Part shown: piece by piece, positions 41,194 to 49,238 of the stretch
Position numbering within the stretch: position 1 is the first letter of the stretch
Layout: each line of letters opens with the position of its first letter
Source: an uncultured Collinsella sp.
GTDB lineage: Bacteria; Actinomycetota; Coriobacteriia; Coriobacteriales; Coriobacteriaceae
Reading direction: 5' to 3'
DNA: 49,238 nucleotides
Assembly: GCA_958427145.1 (NCBI GenBank)
Contig: CAUAAZ010000013.1
Span: forward strand, 1 to 49,238
The notes under the pieces: generated by a model
Seen by the model: only the letters and a program-made list of their open reading frames with translations
What the model was told of the DNA's origin: nothing
Databases searched by the model: none
Position numbers and translations under genes: made by a program

Positions 41194-41493
41194 ATGAATA
41201 TCGAGAACATGTTTGACAAGCCTGATGTCAAGCAGCTGGTCCACGCATTTAGCCTTTTGGACGACGAGAAGGATATCCAAGCGTTTTTGACCGATATCTG
41301 CACGCCGCGCGAGATTTGCGACCTTTCTCAGCGTTTGCAGGTTGCGCGCTATTTGGACGAGGGCGAGCCTTATGTTGAGGTTCAGGCCCGTACCGGCGCT
41401 TCGTCCACCACGGTGAGCCGCGTTTCAAAGGCGCTGAACGGCGAGTACGGTGGCTACCGCAAGATCCTCATTAAGTTGGAGGATGGCGAGTAG
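41194..41493 (+). CDS. YerC/YecD-family TrpR-like regulator
   Basis: A 99-residue helical protein of the YerC/YecD family, related to the tryptophan repressor fold. The helix-turn-helix is within TPREICDLSQRLQVARYLDEG and the recognition segment EVQARTGASSTTVSRVSKAL, followed by the family's GEYGGYRKIL end. It has no cysteines outside the core and no metal site. The ligand and targets are unknown. The start is the ATG at 41194, preceded by GGCGGTGAT. It ends 24 bp before a terminator and is 185 bp upstream of addB. Confidence 0.9.
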   Translation: MNIENMFDKPDVKQLVHAFSLLDDEKDIQAFLTDICTPREICDLSQRLQVARYLDEGEPYVEVQARTGASSTTVSRVSKALNGEYGGYRKILIKLEDGE

Positions 41494-41517
41494 GCCGGCG
41501 ACAAAAACGAATTGTGC

Positions 41518-41547
41518 AAAACCGCTCCTCCGGGGGCGGTTTTTATA
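41518..41547 (+). terminator. Rho-independent terminator
   Basis: AAAACCGC (41518-41525) pairs with GCGGTTTT (41536-41543), followed by TTTATAT. It ends yerC. The sequence GTTGGGGTCAGGTTGC at about 41568-41583, just downstream, is a half-copy of the TGGTGCA-type repeat (GGGGTCAGGTT core). Confidence 0.88.
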
Positions 41548-41677
41548 TGCCCGCAATCGGCTGGTTCGTTGGGGTCAGGTTGCTTTGTACCAAAAGATGG
41601 AGCTGTGGTGGCAATGTGTCCGCGTGGGCGGGTAGGATGGATGCATTGATTATTGCGAACAGTTTGAGCGGAGGACC

Positions 41678-44600
41678 ATGCCTGTTCGAATCTATACCAC
41701 CAATGCCGGCACGGATTTGAGCGATGCCGAGTCGGCGCTGCTTGCCGACCTTATTGTCCGCCACGGGCGTGCCGTGTTGCTGGCACCTACGTTTGCCGAG
41801 CTCGACCTGTGCCGTCATGATGCGGCGGAAGCCGGCGTTTCGCTGGGTATCGACTACAAGACGTCTACATCGTGGCTTCGCTCGCTTTGGGAGCTTTTGG
41901 GCGACGGGCGCGGTTTCGTCGACAACCTGCAGCGCCAGATGCTGTTCTCGGACATGGTCACGCGTCTCGACGATGCCGACCTGCAGCCGCTTTCGCGCAG
42001 CCAGGGCACAGTGCGCATGCTCGCGCGCATGGCCCGCGACGTGTTGCCGGGCGTTGCGGGGACGGGTGCCGAACGATGCCGTGGCGACAACTGCCAGCCT
42101 GAGCCAAAAAGCGATGCCGAGGCTCGTGTGTTCGAGCTTTTGCGCGCCTACGCGGGCGGTTTGGACCGTCGAGATATGGTTGAGCCCTGCGAGGCAGCTG
42201 ACATTATGACCAGTGTCCTGGCCGATAGCCTGCCGGCGTGCACTCGCGCCGTATGCGTGCGCGGTATCACGTCGTTTACGCACGGTCTGCTCGAGCTGCT
42301 GTCTGCCGTGGCGAACAATGGGGGAGAGGTCGTCGTGCTGCTTGCCCGCGAGCAGGCGGCGATGCGCGAGGAGCTTGCCACGGCATTTGATGCCCGCGAT
42401 GTGTTGTTTGAGATCGCGCCGCTAGGGGAGGGTGTCGGCGCGTCTGATGCCGCTTACGGGACCGCCGCTCAGCCTGCCTTTATTGAGGTCGCTGGCCCCC
42501 ATGCCCGTGCTCATGCTTATGCGGACGCAATTGATGATCTGGTAAAAACGTGCCGGGGTTCCGAGGTCGACGGCGCTTCTGCCGACCCCGTGCGCGTGCT
42601 CGTTGTTTCTGCCCGGGCATCCCAGCTGTTCGGTGAGCTCGCCTCTCGTCTGGCGGCGCGTCACATTGCGTCCGAGACGACCGAGTTCACGGCGTTTTCC
42701 CAGTCCATCGCGGGCAGGCAGTTTACGGCGCTCGCCAACCTGATCGAGCGTATGAAAGCCGCCGACGAGGGCACCGCTTCCAAGACCGAGTGGTGGCCCG
42801 CTCCAGAGCTTACCGACTGGATTTATAGCCCGCTTTCGGGTACTGACGCCGCGAGCGCCCGCGGCTTCGACAAGAACATGCGCCTGTCGCGCAGCAAGAC
42901 CACTGCGGGCGTCAAGAGCCTGCTGCAGAGTGTGCAGGGCCAGGTGAGGGGCGCCCGCAAGGCCGCCAACGACGATAACTGGTTTAAGAATGTGCCGTGC
43001 GTGGTCTCGGACGTGTTTCAGGCGCTGTGGCGCGACAAACCCGTGACGGCGCTCAAGGCCATGCTCGCCGTTGCAGAGGCGCTGCCCGATCGCGCTCTAG
43101 GCGGTCTTGACGGCCAGGCCCGTCGCCAGGCAGAGACGGCTTTGCTGCGCCATGCCATCGACATCCTTATGAACGATGCTCGCGCGCTCGACGTGTCGCA
43201 GGCCGCGACCGTGCCGGTTCTCGACGGCGTTCGAACCAGGGTGGACAAGCGCAGCACCGCTTACGATTACGAGACCTACGAGGTCGATCGCACGCCACGG
43301 GCGCAAGTGCGCTTCGTGTCGCTTGCCGATGCGTCGGTTTTGCGTCCTAGCGGCTACGATGCCGTGCTGTTTGCCGATGTCGACCTGGACAGCTATCCGC
43401 TTTCGCACGAAGAGGGCCCGCTTGCCACGTTGACGGCCGAGCTGCGCCGCGACGGCGTGTCTTTGGAGCCCGCCGCCCTGCTGCGCGTGCGCTTTGGCCG
43501 TGCAATGCAGGCGACGAGCGGTCCGGTCGCGCTTGCCCGCGTGACACACGATCGCCAGGCGCGCGAGTGCTACCCGGCAGCCGTATGGACCGAGCTGCGG
43601 GCACATGCCGAGGCCGCTGGCGCTGCCAAGCCCACGTGCGTGGGCGAGGGCGATATCATCGCCGACTTTGATCCCGCGGCAGGTGAAGGCCTCAAGCGCG
43701 AGCGCGTGACCTGTGAAGCCCCTCAGCATCTGAGTGCCGAGGCCGTGCCGTATTTGGTCCTGCGCCGTCGCGATGGCGAGGGTGAGGACGCGCCGCTCGT
43801 GCCGCGTCTGACGTCCGCCTCGCAGATCGAGGCCTATTCTACCTGCCCACTGTGCTGGTTCGTGTCGTATCGCGTCAAGCCCCAGTCGATCGACGCGGGC
43901 TTTGGCAACATGGAGAAGGGCAACTTTGTCCACGACGTGCTGGAGCATCTGCATGCCCGTCTGCCCCAAGAGGGCATGGAGCGCGTGACGCCCGAGAATC
44001 TGCCGCGTGCACAGGAGCTGCTGCACGAGGTCTTTGACGAGACGTTGGCCGAGCACGCCGGCAAGCGCGGCACGGAGGGCCCGCTGGTGCCGCTCTCTGC
44101 GGTGGAGGAACGCCAGGTGGCCGAGATCTTGCCGCAGCTGGAGGGTGTGCTTGCCTACGAGTCCGAGGCACTTGCCCCCTTTGCCCCGCGCTACCTGGAG
44201 TTCGCCTTCAACGAGCTCAAGGTCGAGTATGCCGGTTGGCCGCTTGGCGGGCGCATCGACCGCGTGGACGTGGACGCCGAGAATCGTGCCGTGGTGATCG
44301 ACTACAAGCATCGCACGGGCGTTGAGGAGTTTAAGCTCGCCGACCCCACGGTGCGTGACGAGGAATCGGGCACGGCGCCCATCGACGATCCGCGCTGGTT
44401 GCCACCACATACCCAGACGCTCATCTACGCCCAGGCCATGCGCCGAGCGCTGGATTTGGACACCCGCGCGGCGCTCTACTTTTCGACCAAGGGCGGCAAA
44501 CCGGCGTTGCGAGGCGCAGCGAGTGCCGAGCTGCTCGAGGAGGAGCGTGGTGACGGTCGCATCCCGGGCCTTAAGAAAGGTTTCCCCGGCGAGGGTGGCA

Positions 44601-44767
44601 GCATGGACTTCGACGCCCTGCTCGATCGCGTGGAGACCGGCATCGCCGAGCGTCTGCGCGAGCTCGAGGCGGGCAACGTTGCCGCCGTCGACCCGACGTC
44701 GGCTCAGGTCGCGCATGCGCGCTGCTCGTATAACCACGAAGGAACGTTTGTAAGGAGGGACGTGTAG
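41678..44767 (+). CDS. addB: AddB-like subunit of helicase-nuclease, PD-(D/E)XK nuclease
   Basis: A 1029-residue partner of AddA in double-strand-break end resection. The N-terminal helicase-like region has no recognisable Walker A; the expected place reads IYTTNAGTDLSD, so ATP use is doubtful. The C-terminal RecB-type nuclease domain begins SASQIEAYSTCPLCWF (about residue 710), with a conserved His in FVHDVLEH, then GRIDRVD and VIDYKHRTG (about 870). Cysteines in CPLC and a late HARCSY are present, but the complete four-cysteine iron-sulfur pattern of Bacillus AddB is not evident. CGGAGGACC precedes the ATG. addA starts 3 bp after its stop. Confidence 0.88.
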   Translation: MPVRIYTTNAGTDLSDAESALLADLIVRHGRAVLLAPTFAELDLCRHDAAEAGVSLGIDYKTSTSWLRSLWELLGDGRGFVDNLQRQMLFSDMVTRLDDADLQPLSRSQGTVRMLARMARDVLPGVAGTGAERCRGDNCQPEPKSDAEARVFELLRAYAGGLDRRDMVEPCEAADIMTSVLADSLPACTRAVCVRGITSFTHGLLELLSAVANNGGEVVVLLAREQAAMREELATAFDARDVLFEIAPLGEGVGASDAAYGTAAQPAFIEVAGPHARAHAYADAIDDLVKTCRGSEVDGASADPVRVLVVSARASQLFGELASRLAARHIASETTEFTAFSQSIAGRQFTALANLIERMKAADEGTASKTEWWPAPELTDWIYSPLSGTDAASARGFDKNMRLSRSKTTAGVKSLLQSVQGQVRGARKAANDDNWFKNVPCVVSDVFQALWRDKPVTALKAMLAVAEALPDRALGGLDGQARRQAETALLRHAIDILMNDARALDVSQAATVPVLDGVRTRVDKRSTAYDYETYEVDRTPRAQVRFVSLADASVLRPSGYDAVLFADVDLDSYPLSHEEGPLATLTAELRRDGVSLEPAALLRVRFGRAMQATSGPVALARVTHDRQARECYPAAVWTELRAHAEAAGAAKPTCVGEGDIIADFDPAAGEGLKRERVTCEAPQHLSAEAVPYLVLRRRDGEGEDAPLVPRLTSASQIEAYSTCPLCWFVSYRVKPQSIDAGFGNMEKGNFVHDVLEHLHARLPQEGMERVTPENLPRAQELLHEVFDETLAEHAGKRGTEGPLVPLSAVEERQVAEILPQLEGVLAYESEALAPFAPRYLEFAFNELKVEYAGWPLGGRIDRVDVDAENRAVVIDYKHRTGVEEFKLADPTVRDEESGTAPIDDPRWLPPHTQTLIYAQAMRRALDLDTRAALYFSTKGGKPALRGAASAELLEEERGDGRIPGLKKGFPGEGGSMDFDALLDRVETGIAERLRELEAGNVAAVDPTSAQVAHARCSYNHEGTFVRRDV

Positions 44768-44770
44768 ACC

Positions 44771-47700
44771 ATGGATCTTTCGACTTTGATGCCGCAACAG
44801 CTGCAGATCGTCAAAACGCTCGACCGTCCGCTGTTTGTCTCGGCGGGCGCCGGTTCGGGCAAGACCTTTACCCTCACGCGCCGCATCGTCTACGCGCTCT
44901 CTCCCGAATCCGGTCCGTTCGTTGAGCATCTGGACCAGGTGCTCGCTATTACCTTTACCAAAGATGCCGCGGCCGAGATTCGTGACCGCGTGCGCCGCGC
45001 GCTCATCGACGAGGGCATGGACGAGGAAGCACTGACCGTCGACGACGCGTGGATCTCGACCATTCACGGCATGTGCTCGCGTATCCTGCGCGCGCACGCG
45101 CTGGAGCTGGGCATCGATCCCGAGTTCACAGTGCTCACCGATACCGACGAGCTCATGGATCAGGCTGTCGAGCATGTGCTGGGTCGCGCAACGGCGCCCG
45201 ATGCCGCCCCCGAGCTCGCGGCATCGCTCAAGGCCCTCTACGCCTGGTATCCCATGGCGGGCGAGGGCGGTTCCTTTGGCGCCGGTACGACCATCAAGGG
45301 TCTGGTGCGCGACCTGCTGGAGCTGTCGAGTCAGTTGCCGGGCGGTATGGACGACGTGCGCGTGGCGCGCGGCCAGGCCGATACCTCTGCACTCGCCGAT
45401 GCCTATCGCGCGGCGCTGGGCGCAAGCAAGGCCGCGACCGAGAAGGCGCAGGTGGCGCTCGATGCCATCGACGCGTTCGAGGCGAGCGGCAAGACCATGG
45501 TCGATGCGGCGCGACTCATGATGTCGTGCACCATGCCGCGCGCGAGCAAGGCATTCCCCAAGGAGCAGGTCGAGCTGCTCAAGGCCGAGGCCGCCGATGC
45601 GTTTATCAATATCGTGCTTGCCTGCGGTGGCCCGGCGCTCGATGCGCTGGTGGGTCTGGCCCGTTCCGTCGAGGCCGAGTATCGCGCATTGAAGGCTGCC
45701 CAGTCCGCCCTCGATAATAACGACCTGCTGCGTATGGCCTACGAGGCCCTGCGCGATTACCCTGCCATCCGTGCTGCGTACGAGGGCCGCTTTAAGATGG
45801 TCATGATCGACGAGTTCCAGGACACCGACCAGATGCAGGTCGATTTGATTCGCTATCTGACGGGCGCGGGGGAGCGCGCGTTGTGCACCGTGGGCGATGC
45901 GCAGCAGTCGATCTACCGCTTCCGTGGCGCCGAGGTTGAGGTGTTCCGTCGTCAGGAGCGCAAGGTGGGCTCGTCTGCCGCGCCCGAGGCGACTGCCGTG
46001 GCCGATGCCCCTGCCGGCGAGCTCGTCAAACTCGTGCGCAACTTCCGCAGCCATGACGAGGTGCTGCGTTACGTGGCACGCGTCTTCGACGGCGATGACG
46101 GCGGCCTGATGCAGGGCTTTTTGGATCTTGAGGCGAGTGACGATCGCGAGGACAAGCTCAAGGCGAAGGCTTCGCGCCGCCAAGCGGTCTTCGTTGCCGG
46201 TGGCAGCATGCAGGAGCGAACGCAGGCGAAAGCTCGTGCGATTGCGGAGCGGTTCCAAGCGCTCGTCAAAGCGGGGCAGCCTCAGGGCAGCATGGTCCTG
46301 CTGCTGGGCCGCATGACCAACGCCGATGTCTATGCGCAGGCCTTCCGCGACCAAGGGCTCGACTGCGTGATCGCAGGCGGCTCGGTCTTTGCCCAGGCAG
46401 CCGAGGTACAGACGGTGCGTGCCCTGGTGTGCGCACTTGCCAATCCGGCCGATACGGCGCAGGGTCTTATGCCGCTGTTGGCCTCGCCGATGTTTGCACT
46501 CGGCGCCCAGGAGTTCCTGGCGCTGGCGACCAAGCTCGACGAGCAGACGGGCGAGACGTCGCGTCGCAACATCGATGCGGGCATCATGAGCGATTCCGAT
46601 GTGCCGGGCTTGCAGGGCTTGCCGCTCGTAACGCGCGCCCGCGAGGTGCTGCGCTACGCACTGCGTCGCGTGGGGCGTGATTCGTTCGCTGCCATCGCGC
46701 GCGACGTGGTCAATGCCTCCGGCTGGTTCGTGCGTCTGGCGCAGCGCGGCCCCGAGGGGAAGGCCATTGCCGCCAACGTGCTCAAGGCGCTCGACGCCGT
46801 GGCCGAGGCAGAGACCGAGTTCGGCAACTCGCCGCGTTCCATCGCGCTGGCCTTCGACCGCTTCTTGGCGGGCAAGGAGGCCCCGGGTGCCCTCAACGAG
46901 GAGGGTGACGGCGCGGTACGCATCATGACCGTGCATGCGTCCAAGGGCCTGGAATATCCGGTCGTGGCGGTTGCCGAGTGTTTTGGCGTGCGCAAATCGT
47001 CCGGTGCGGCACAGATGGGTCGCGTCGAGGGCGGAGCGCAAGTCGTGGCACTGCCGGCACGCTTCGACGGCGTTAAACTCGTGGACGGCACGTTCGTAAA
47101 GGGCGACGACGTCAAAAAGCAGTTTGAGCATGCGTTTAAGGGCAAGGGCACGTCGCTGTGGCTGCCGCCGGAGCTCATGGAGGACGTCTGTGCGACGGGT
47201 TCTCCCGCCGAGGCATTTGCTCGCCTGCGCAACGACGACCTGCAGCTTTCGCTCGAGGAGCGGGCTCGTTTGCTCTATGTCGCCATGACGCGTGCGCGAG
47301 AGTTGGTGATTTTGGCGATGGATGCCGGCGTGAGCCGCGGCAAGGTGGCGGCGCCGACCTTCGACGTTGAGACCGATCTGACCTACGATGTGCTGCGCCG
47401 TATTTTGCCGACCGACGCTCTGGACATGCCGCAGCTCGATGCCGACCGCCTGGTGTTCGACAACTCCCAGCCGGGCGACTACGAGCTCATTTCGCTCGCG
47501 GGCTTTACCTTTGGCGAGCAGGCGTTTGAGGCCAACGCTTCGTTGGATGCCGAGGGCAGGCTTGTTCGTGGCGATGCCGATACAGATGCTGCCGACGATT
47601 CGGCCAGTACAATCGTCCCCGGTCCTGCCGACCCCAAGCCCGATTCGTTTGAGCTTGTGTATCCCCAGGCAGTGGGCGTGCGCATGGGCATCTGTCCGTA

Positions 47701-48403
47701 TCCGATGCGCGACTCGTATAGCTACTCGTCAATCGCCGCGGCGCTCCATGCCGAGACAGAAGACCGTGCCGCCGAGGCGCGTGTGCCCATGGACGAGGCT
47801 GGCGATGATGCGGAGTCGGATGGTTCCGAGATGACGGATGCGGACGTGGCCGCTGTCGAGCCCGCCGGCAACCCCATGGCGCTGGGCTCGGCGTTCCATG
47901 CCGCCTGCCAGTGGCTGATCGAGATGGGTTCCGATGCGCTGCCCGCTGAGCGTGCCGATGCGCTGGCGCGCCTGTGGCGCCTGACGCCGGAGCAGCGCGA
48001 ACGCTTCGACGTTGCCCTGAACCGCTGGCTCAAGTCGGCTGTTCGTGCCGACCTGCTCGCGTGGCCGTGCGTTCGCGCCGAGGTGCCGTTCTTTTCGCTG
48101 GGCTGCGAGGACGAGGACATCGCCCGCTACGGCGCCTATGCCGAAGGCGCCATCGACGCTTTGGCGACGAACCCGGCGAATTCGTCACGCGCGCTGGTCA
48201 TCGACTACAAGACGGGCGGCACACCGGACGAGACGCCGGAACAGCTGCAGGAGAAGCATGCCCTGCAGGCGCGCGTCTACGCTGATGTTCTGCACAAGAC
48301 GGGCTTTGAGGCCGTGACCGTCAAGTTCGTCCGCGTGGAGCAGGCGAATCCAACCATCTTCGTCGAACCCGCCGAACCTCAAGTGGTCACCTACAACCTC
48401 TAG
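44771..48403 (+). CDS. addA: AddA-like helicase-nuclease subunit
   Basis: A 1210-residue UvrD/Rep-superfamily helicase fused to a RecB-type nuclease. Helicase motifs: Q motif MPQQLQIV, Walker A AGAGSGKT (about residue 26), ITFTKDAAAEI, DEFQDTD (about 350), VGDAQQSIYRFRGA, VMTVHASKGLEYPVV-like (about 720) and LYVAMTRAREL (about 837). The nuclease part has FHAACQWL, GAIDALA and VIDYKTGG (about 1140) with a following Q-x-Y helix (ALQARVYADVL), so it looks active. Together with AddB it would process broken DNA ends for RecA and degrade foreign linear DNA. It is immediately downstream of addB. A palindrome follows its stop by 12 bp. Confidence 0.94.
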   Translation: MDLSTLMPQQLQIVKTLDRPLFVSAGAGSGKTFTLTRRIVYALSPESGPFVEHLDQVLAITFTKDAAAEIRDRVRRALIDEGMDEEALTVDDAWISTIHGMCSRILRAHALELGIDPEFTVLTDTDELMDQAVEHVLGRATAPDAAPELAASLKALYAWYPMAGEGGSFGAGTTIKGLVRDLLELSSQLPGGMDDVRVARGQADTSALADAYRAALGASKAATEKAQVALDAIDAFEASGKTMVDAARLMMSCTMPRASKAFPKEQVELLKAEAADAFINIVLACGGPALDALVGLARSVEAEYRALKAAQSALDNNDLLRMAYEALRDYPAIRAAYEGRFKMVMIDEFQDTDQMQVDLIRYLTGAGERALCTVGDAQQSIYRFRGAEVEVFRRQERKVGSSAAPEATAVADAPAGELVKLVRNFRSHDEVLRYVARVFDGDDGGLMQGFLDLEASDDREDKLKAKASRRQAVFVAGGSMQERTQAKARAIAERFQALVKAGQPQGSMVLLLGRMTNADVYAQAFRDQGLDCVIAGGSVFAQAAEVQTVRALVCALANPADTAQGLMPLLASPMFALGAQEFLALATKLDEQTGETSRRNIDAGIMSDSDVPGLQGLPLVTRAREVLRYALRRVGRDSFAAIARDVVNASGWFVRLAQRGPEGKAIAANVLKALDAVAEAETEFGNSPRSIALAFDRFLAGKEAPGALNEEGDGAVRIMTVHASKGLEYPVVAVAECFGVRKSSGAAQMGRVEGGAQVVALPARFDGVKLVDGTFVKGDDVKKQFEHAFKGKGTSLWLPPELMEDVCATGSPAEAFARLRNDDLQLSLEERARLLYVAMTRARELVILAMDAGVSRGKVAAPTFDVETDLTYDVLRRILPTDALDMPQLDADRLVFDNSQPGDYELISLAGFTFGEQAFEANASLDAEGRLVRGDADTDAADDSASTIVPGPADPKPDSFELVYPQAVGVRMGICPYPMRDSYSYSSIAAALHAETEDRAAEARVPMDEAGDDAESDGSEMTDADVAAVEPAGNPMALGSAFHAACQWLIEMGSDALPAERADALARLWRLTPEQRERFDVALNRWLKSAVRADLLAWPCVRAEVPFFSLGCEDEDIARYGAYAEGAIDALATNPANSSRALVIDYKTGGTPDETPEQLQEKHALQARVYADVLHKTGFEAVTVKFVRVEQANPTIFVEPAEPQVVTYNL

Positions 48404-48415
48404 CCCTCAGATAAC

Positions 48416-48478
48416 TTGCGGTGGAATACGGACTGTTTTGGCCAAAAAAGCCGCCAAACAGTCCGTATTTCACCGCAA
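48416..48478. repeat. TTGCGGTGAAAT-family palindrome (copy 2)
   Basis: TTGCGGTGGAATACGGACTG (48416-48435) and then TTT pair with AAACAGTCCGTATTTCACCG (48456-48475) and CAA, with one G-T wobble, over a 17-nt loop. Compared with copy 1, the GG/CC pair in the middle of the stem is CG/CG here, a compensatory change. It lies between addA and the DUF3284 gene. Confidence 0.88.
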
Positions 48479-48539
48479 CGCATGGGAGAGCCTGGGGCGG
48501 TACAATGACTCGAACGGTTCAAACGAATAAGGAGCCATC

Positions 48540-49049
48540 ATGCAGCTCGCCAAAATGCTTAAGGTGACGCCGGAGGAGCTTTTTGACGCTCTGGCGGGGT
48601 TCATCATGCAGGATATCGAGAACGCCACGGGCAAGCGTCCCAGCCGCAACAAGCTCAACGGCTATAAGTACGAGAAGCGCGCCCAGTCCGCAAAAGGCAA
48701 GGCCAAGGGCACGGCGATCAAGGTTAAGATCAAGCACTTTGACTACCCGTGCCTCTATGAGGTCCGTTTTCAGTATGCGGCGGGCATCAATACCATGCGC
48801 TATGAGGCTGCACCTGCTGGCGATGGTGCCTGCGAGCTCACCTATACCGAGGATTTTCAGGGTGTGGGTGGCAACACGTCTGGCACGCGCGGCAAGCTTG
48901 GCCTCTTCTTCTATGAGCGAAAGCTCAAGAGCCACGCCAACCAGACGATTGATCAAATCGTCAAATACATCGAGGGTGAGCGCCGCGTAAAGGCTAATCC
49001 CGCCTTCGCCGATGATACTGCCGAAAACGCTTCGGATGTATTCCATTGA
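48540..49049 (+). CDS. DUF3284-domain protein
   Basis: A 169-residue soluble protein that matches the DUF3284 pattern: an N-terminal helix (VTPEELFDALAGFIMQDIE), the TGKRPSRNKLNGYKYEK segment, beta strands carrying RYEAAPAGDGACELTYTEDF, and a C-terminal helix. The fold is probably helix-grip/START-like by analogy with similar SRPBCC-type layouts; this is inferred. No function is established. The ATG at 48540 follows AAGGAGCC. A basic stretch near residue 50 (KGKAKGT) is notable. It is not obviously linked to addAB; the palindrome at 48416 lies between them. Confidence 0.85.
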   Translation: MQLAKMLKVTPEELFDALAGFIMQDIENATGKRPSRNKLNGYKYEKRAQSAKGKAKGTAIKVKIKHFDYPCLYEVRFQYAAGINTMRYEAAPAGDGACELTYTEDFQGVGGNTSGTRGKLGLFFYERKLKSHANQTIDQIVKYIEGERRVKANPAFADDTAENASDVFH

Positions 49050-49152
49050 TACCCTGTGCAAAAGCTTTACCACTCTTCACATCAGCTGTGAACACTTCAG
49101 GCTTCGAGCCAGTAGCGAGCGGCCCGACAAAATTAGTTGATGGAAGTACCAA

Positions 49153-49238
49153 ATGAATAAGAATGCCACTACGCAACTGCACATCTATTCCGCCTTTTTC
49201 GTTCTCACGGGATTTGTTTTAAATCGGGGAGTGTTTCT
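49153..49238 (+). CDS. start of a probable MFS transporter (cut by window end)
   Basis: An open frame runs from ATG 49153 to the end of the window (28 codons seen). It encodes a short polar lead followed by a hydrophobic helix with LHIYSAFFVLTGFVLNRGVF, which looks like the first membrane helix of a major-facilitator transporter. TGGAAG lies 6-7 bases upstream. The family assignment rests on this fragment only. Confidence 0.5.
   Translation, partial: MNKNATTQLHIYSAFFVLTGFVLNRGVF

Noticed and set aside
43097..47131. 1344-codon antisense frame opposite addAB
   Set aside because: It crosses the addB-addA junction and has no ribosome site; addAB motifs are clear on the other strand.
48994..49182. 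Minus-strand 62-codon frame at the window end
   Set aside because: It overlaps the end of the DUF3284 gene, has no ribosome site, and lies opposite the better-supported transporter start at 49153.

Overview
The window is a high-G+C, gene-dense bacterial chromosome segment. The gene set, GTG starts used alongside ATG, strong GGAGG ribosome sites and gut-type sugar genes suggest a Coriobacteriia actinobacterium, most likely Collinsella or a close relative. That assignment is inferred from gene content and style, not from a marker gene. I see no rRNA, tRNA, CRISPR array, prophage or complete insertion sequence.

Layout. 0.1-1.4 kb: Nramp manganese/iron transporter (minus). 1.7-7.9 kb: gltBD glutamate synthase. 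7.9-11 kb: a repeat-rich accessory stretch with a hypothetical gene and an AbiEi-like/endonuclease-fold gene lying between two four-unit arrays of 57-bp palindromes. 11-12.4 kb: amidohydrolase. 12.5-16.2 kb (minus): copper operon copA-copZ-csoR plus a zinc-ribbon membrane protein, with a CsoR-type operator before copA. 16.7-18.9 kb: DEAD-box RNA helicase with an RG-rich tail. 19.6-20.3 kb: flavodoxin-ferredoxin fusion. 20.6-25.2 kb: alpha-glucoside PTS operon (EIIA, LicT-type antiterminator, EIICB, family 4 glycosidase) behind an antiterminator/terminator switch. 26.3-27.5 kb: orphan RelB/DinJ antitoxin and a CPBP protease. 27.5-31.5 kb: AraC regulator divergent from a beta-glucoside operon (GH1 and EIIBC). 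31.6-34.7 kb: YgiQ radical-SAM protein and a DUF1275 membrane protein. 34.9-37.3 kb: fucO and an M42 peptidase. 37.5-40.4 kb: mnmA, cysK and a divergent Rrf2 regulator. 40.5-41.5 kb: small holin-like protein and YerC. 41.7-48.4 kb: addB-addA. 48.5-49.2 kb: DUF3284 protein and the first residues of a probable MFS transporter.

How the genes work together. Two PTS sugar modules lie about 5 kb apart. Only the alpha-glucoside module encodes an EIIA, so the beta-glucoside EIIBC probably borrows it. The copper genes form a sense-chaperone-export set. cysK and the Rrf2 regulator share a divergent promoter region. addAB supplies double-strand-break processing.

The most unusual content is intergenic, in at least five palindrome families. 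(1) A 57-bp inverted repeat with 15-nt arms and an exactly 27-nt, variable centre: ten full copies, eight of them in two arrays flanking one gene. (2) A 311/312-bp element in two diverged copies whose bipartite stem keeps pairing through compensatory changes and whose internal distances are fixed to within one base. (3) TTGCGGTGAAAT hairpins showing a compensatory change. (4) TGGTGCA nested hairpins. (5) GGGGACGTTC palindromes, one of which forms the 3' end of the antitoxin gene. A 131-bp nested palindrome follows fucO. No transposase that could move any of these lies in the window.
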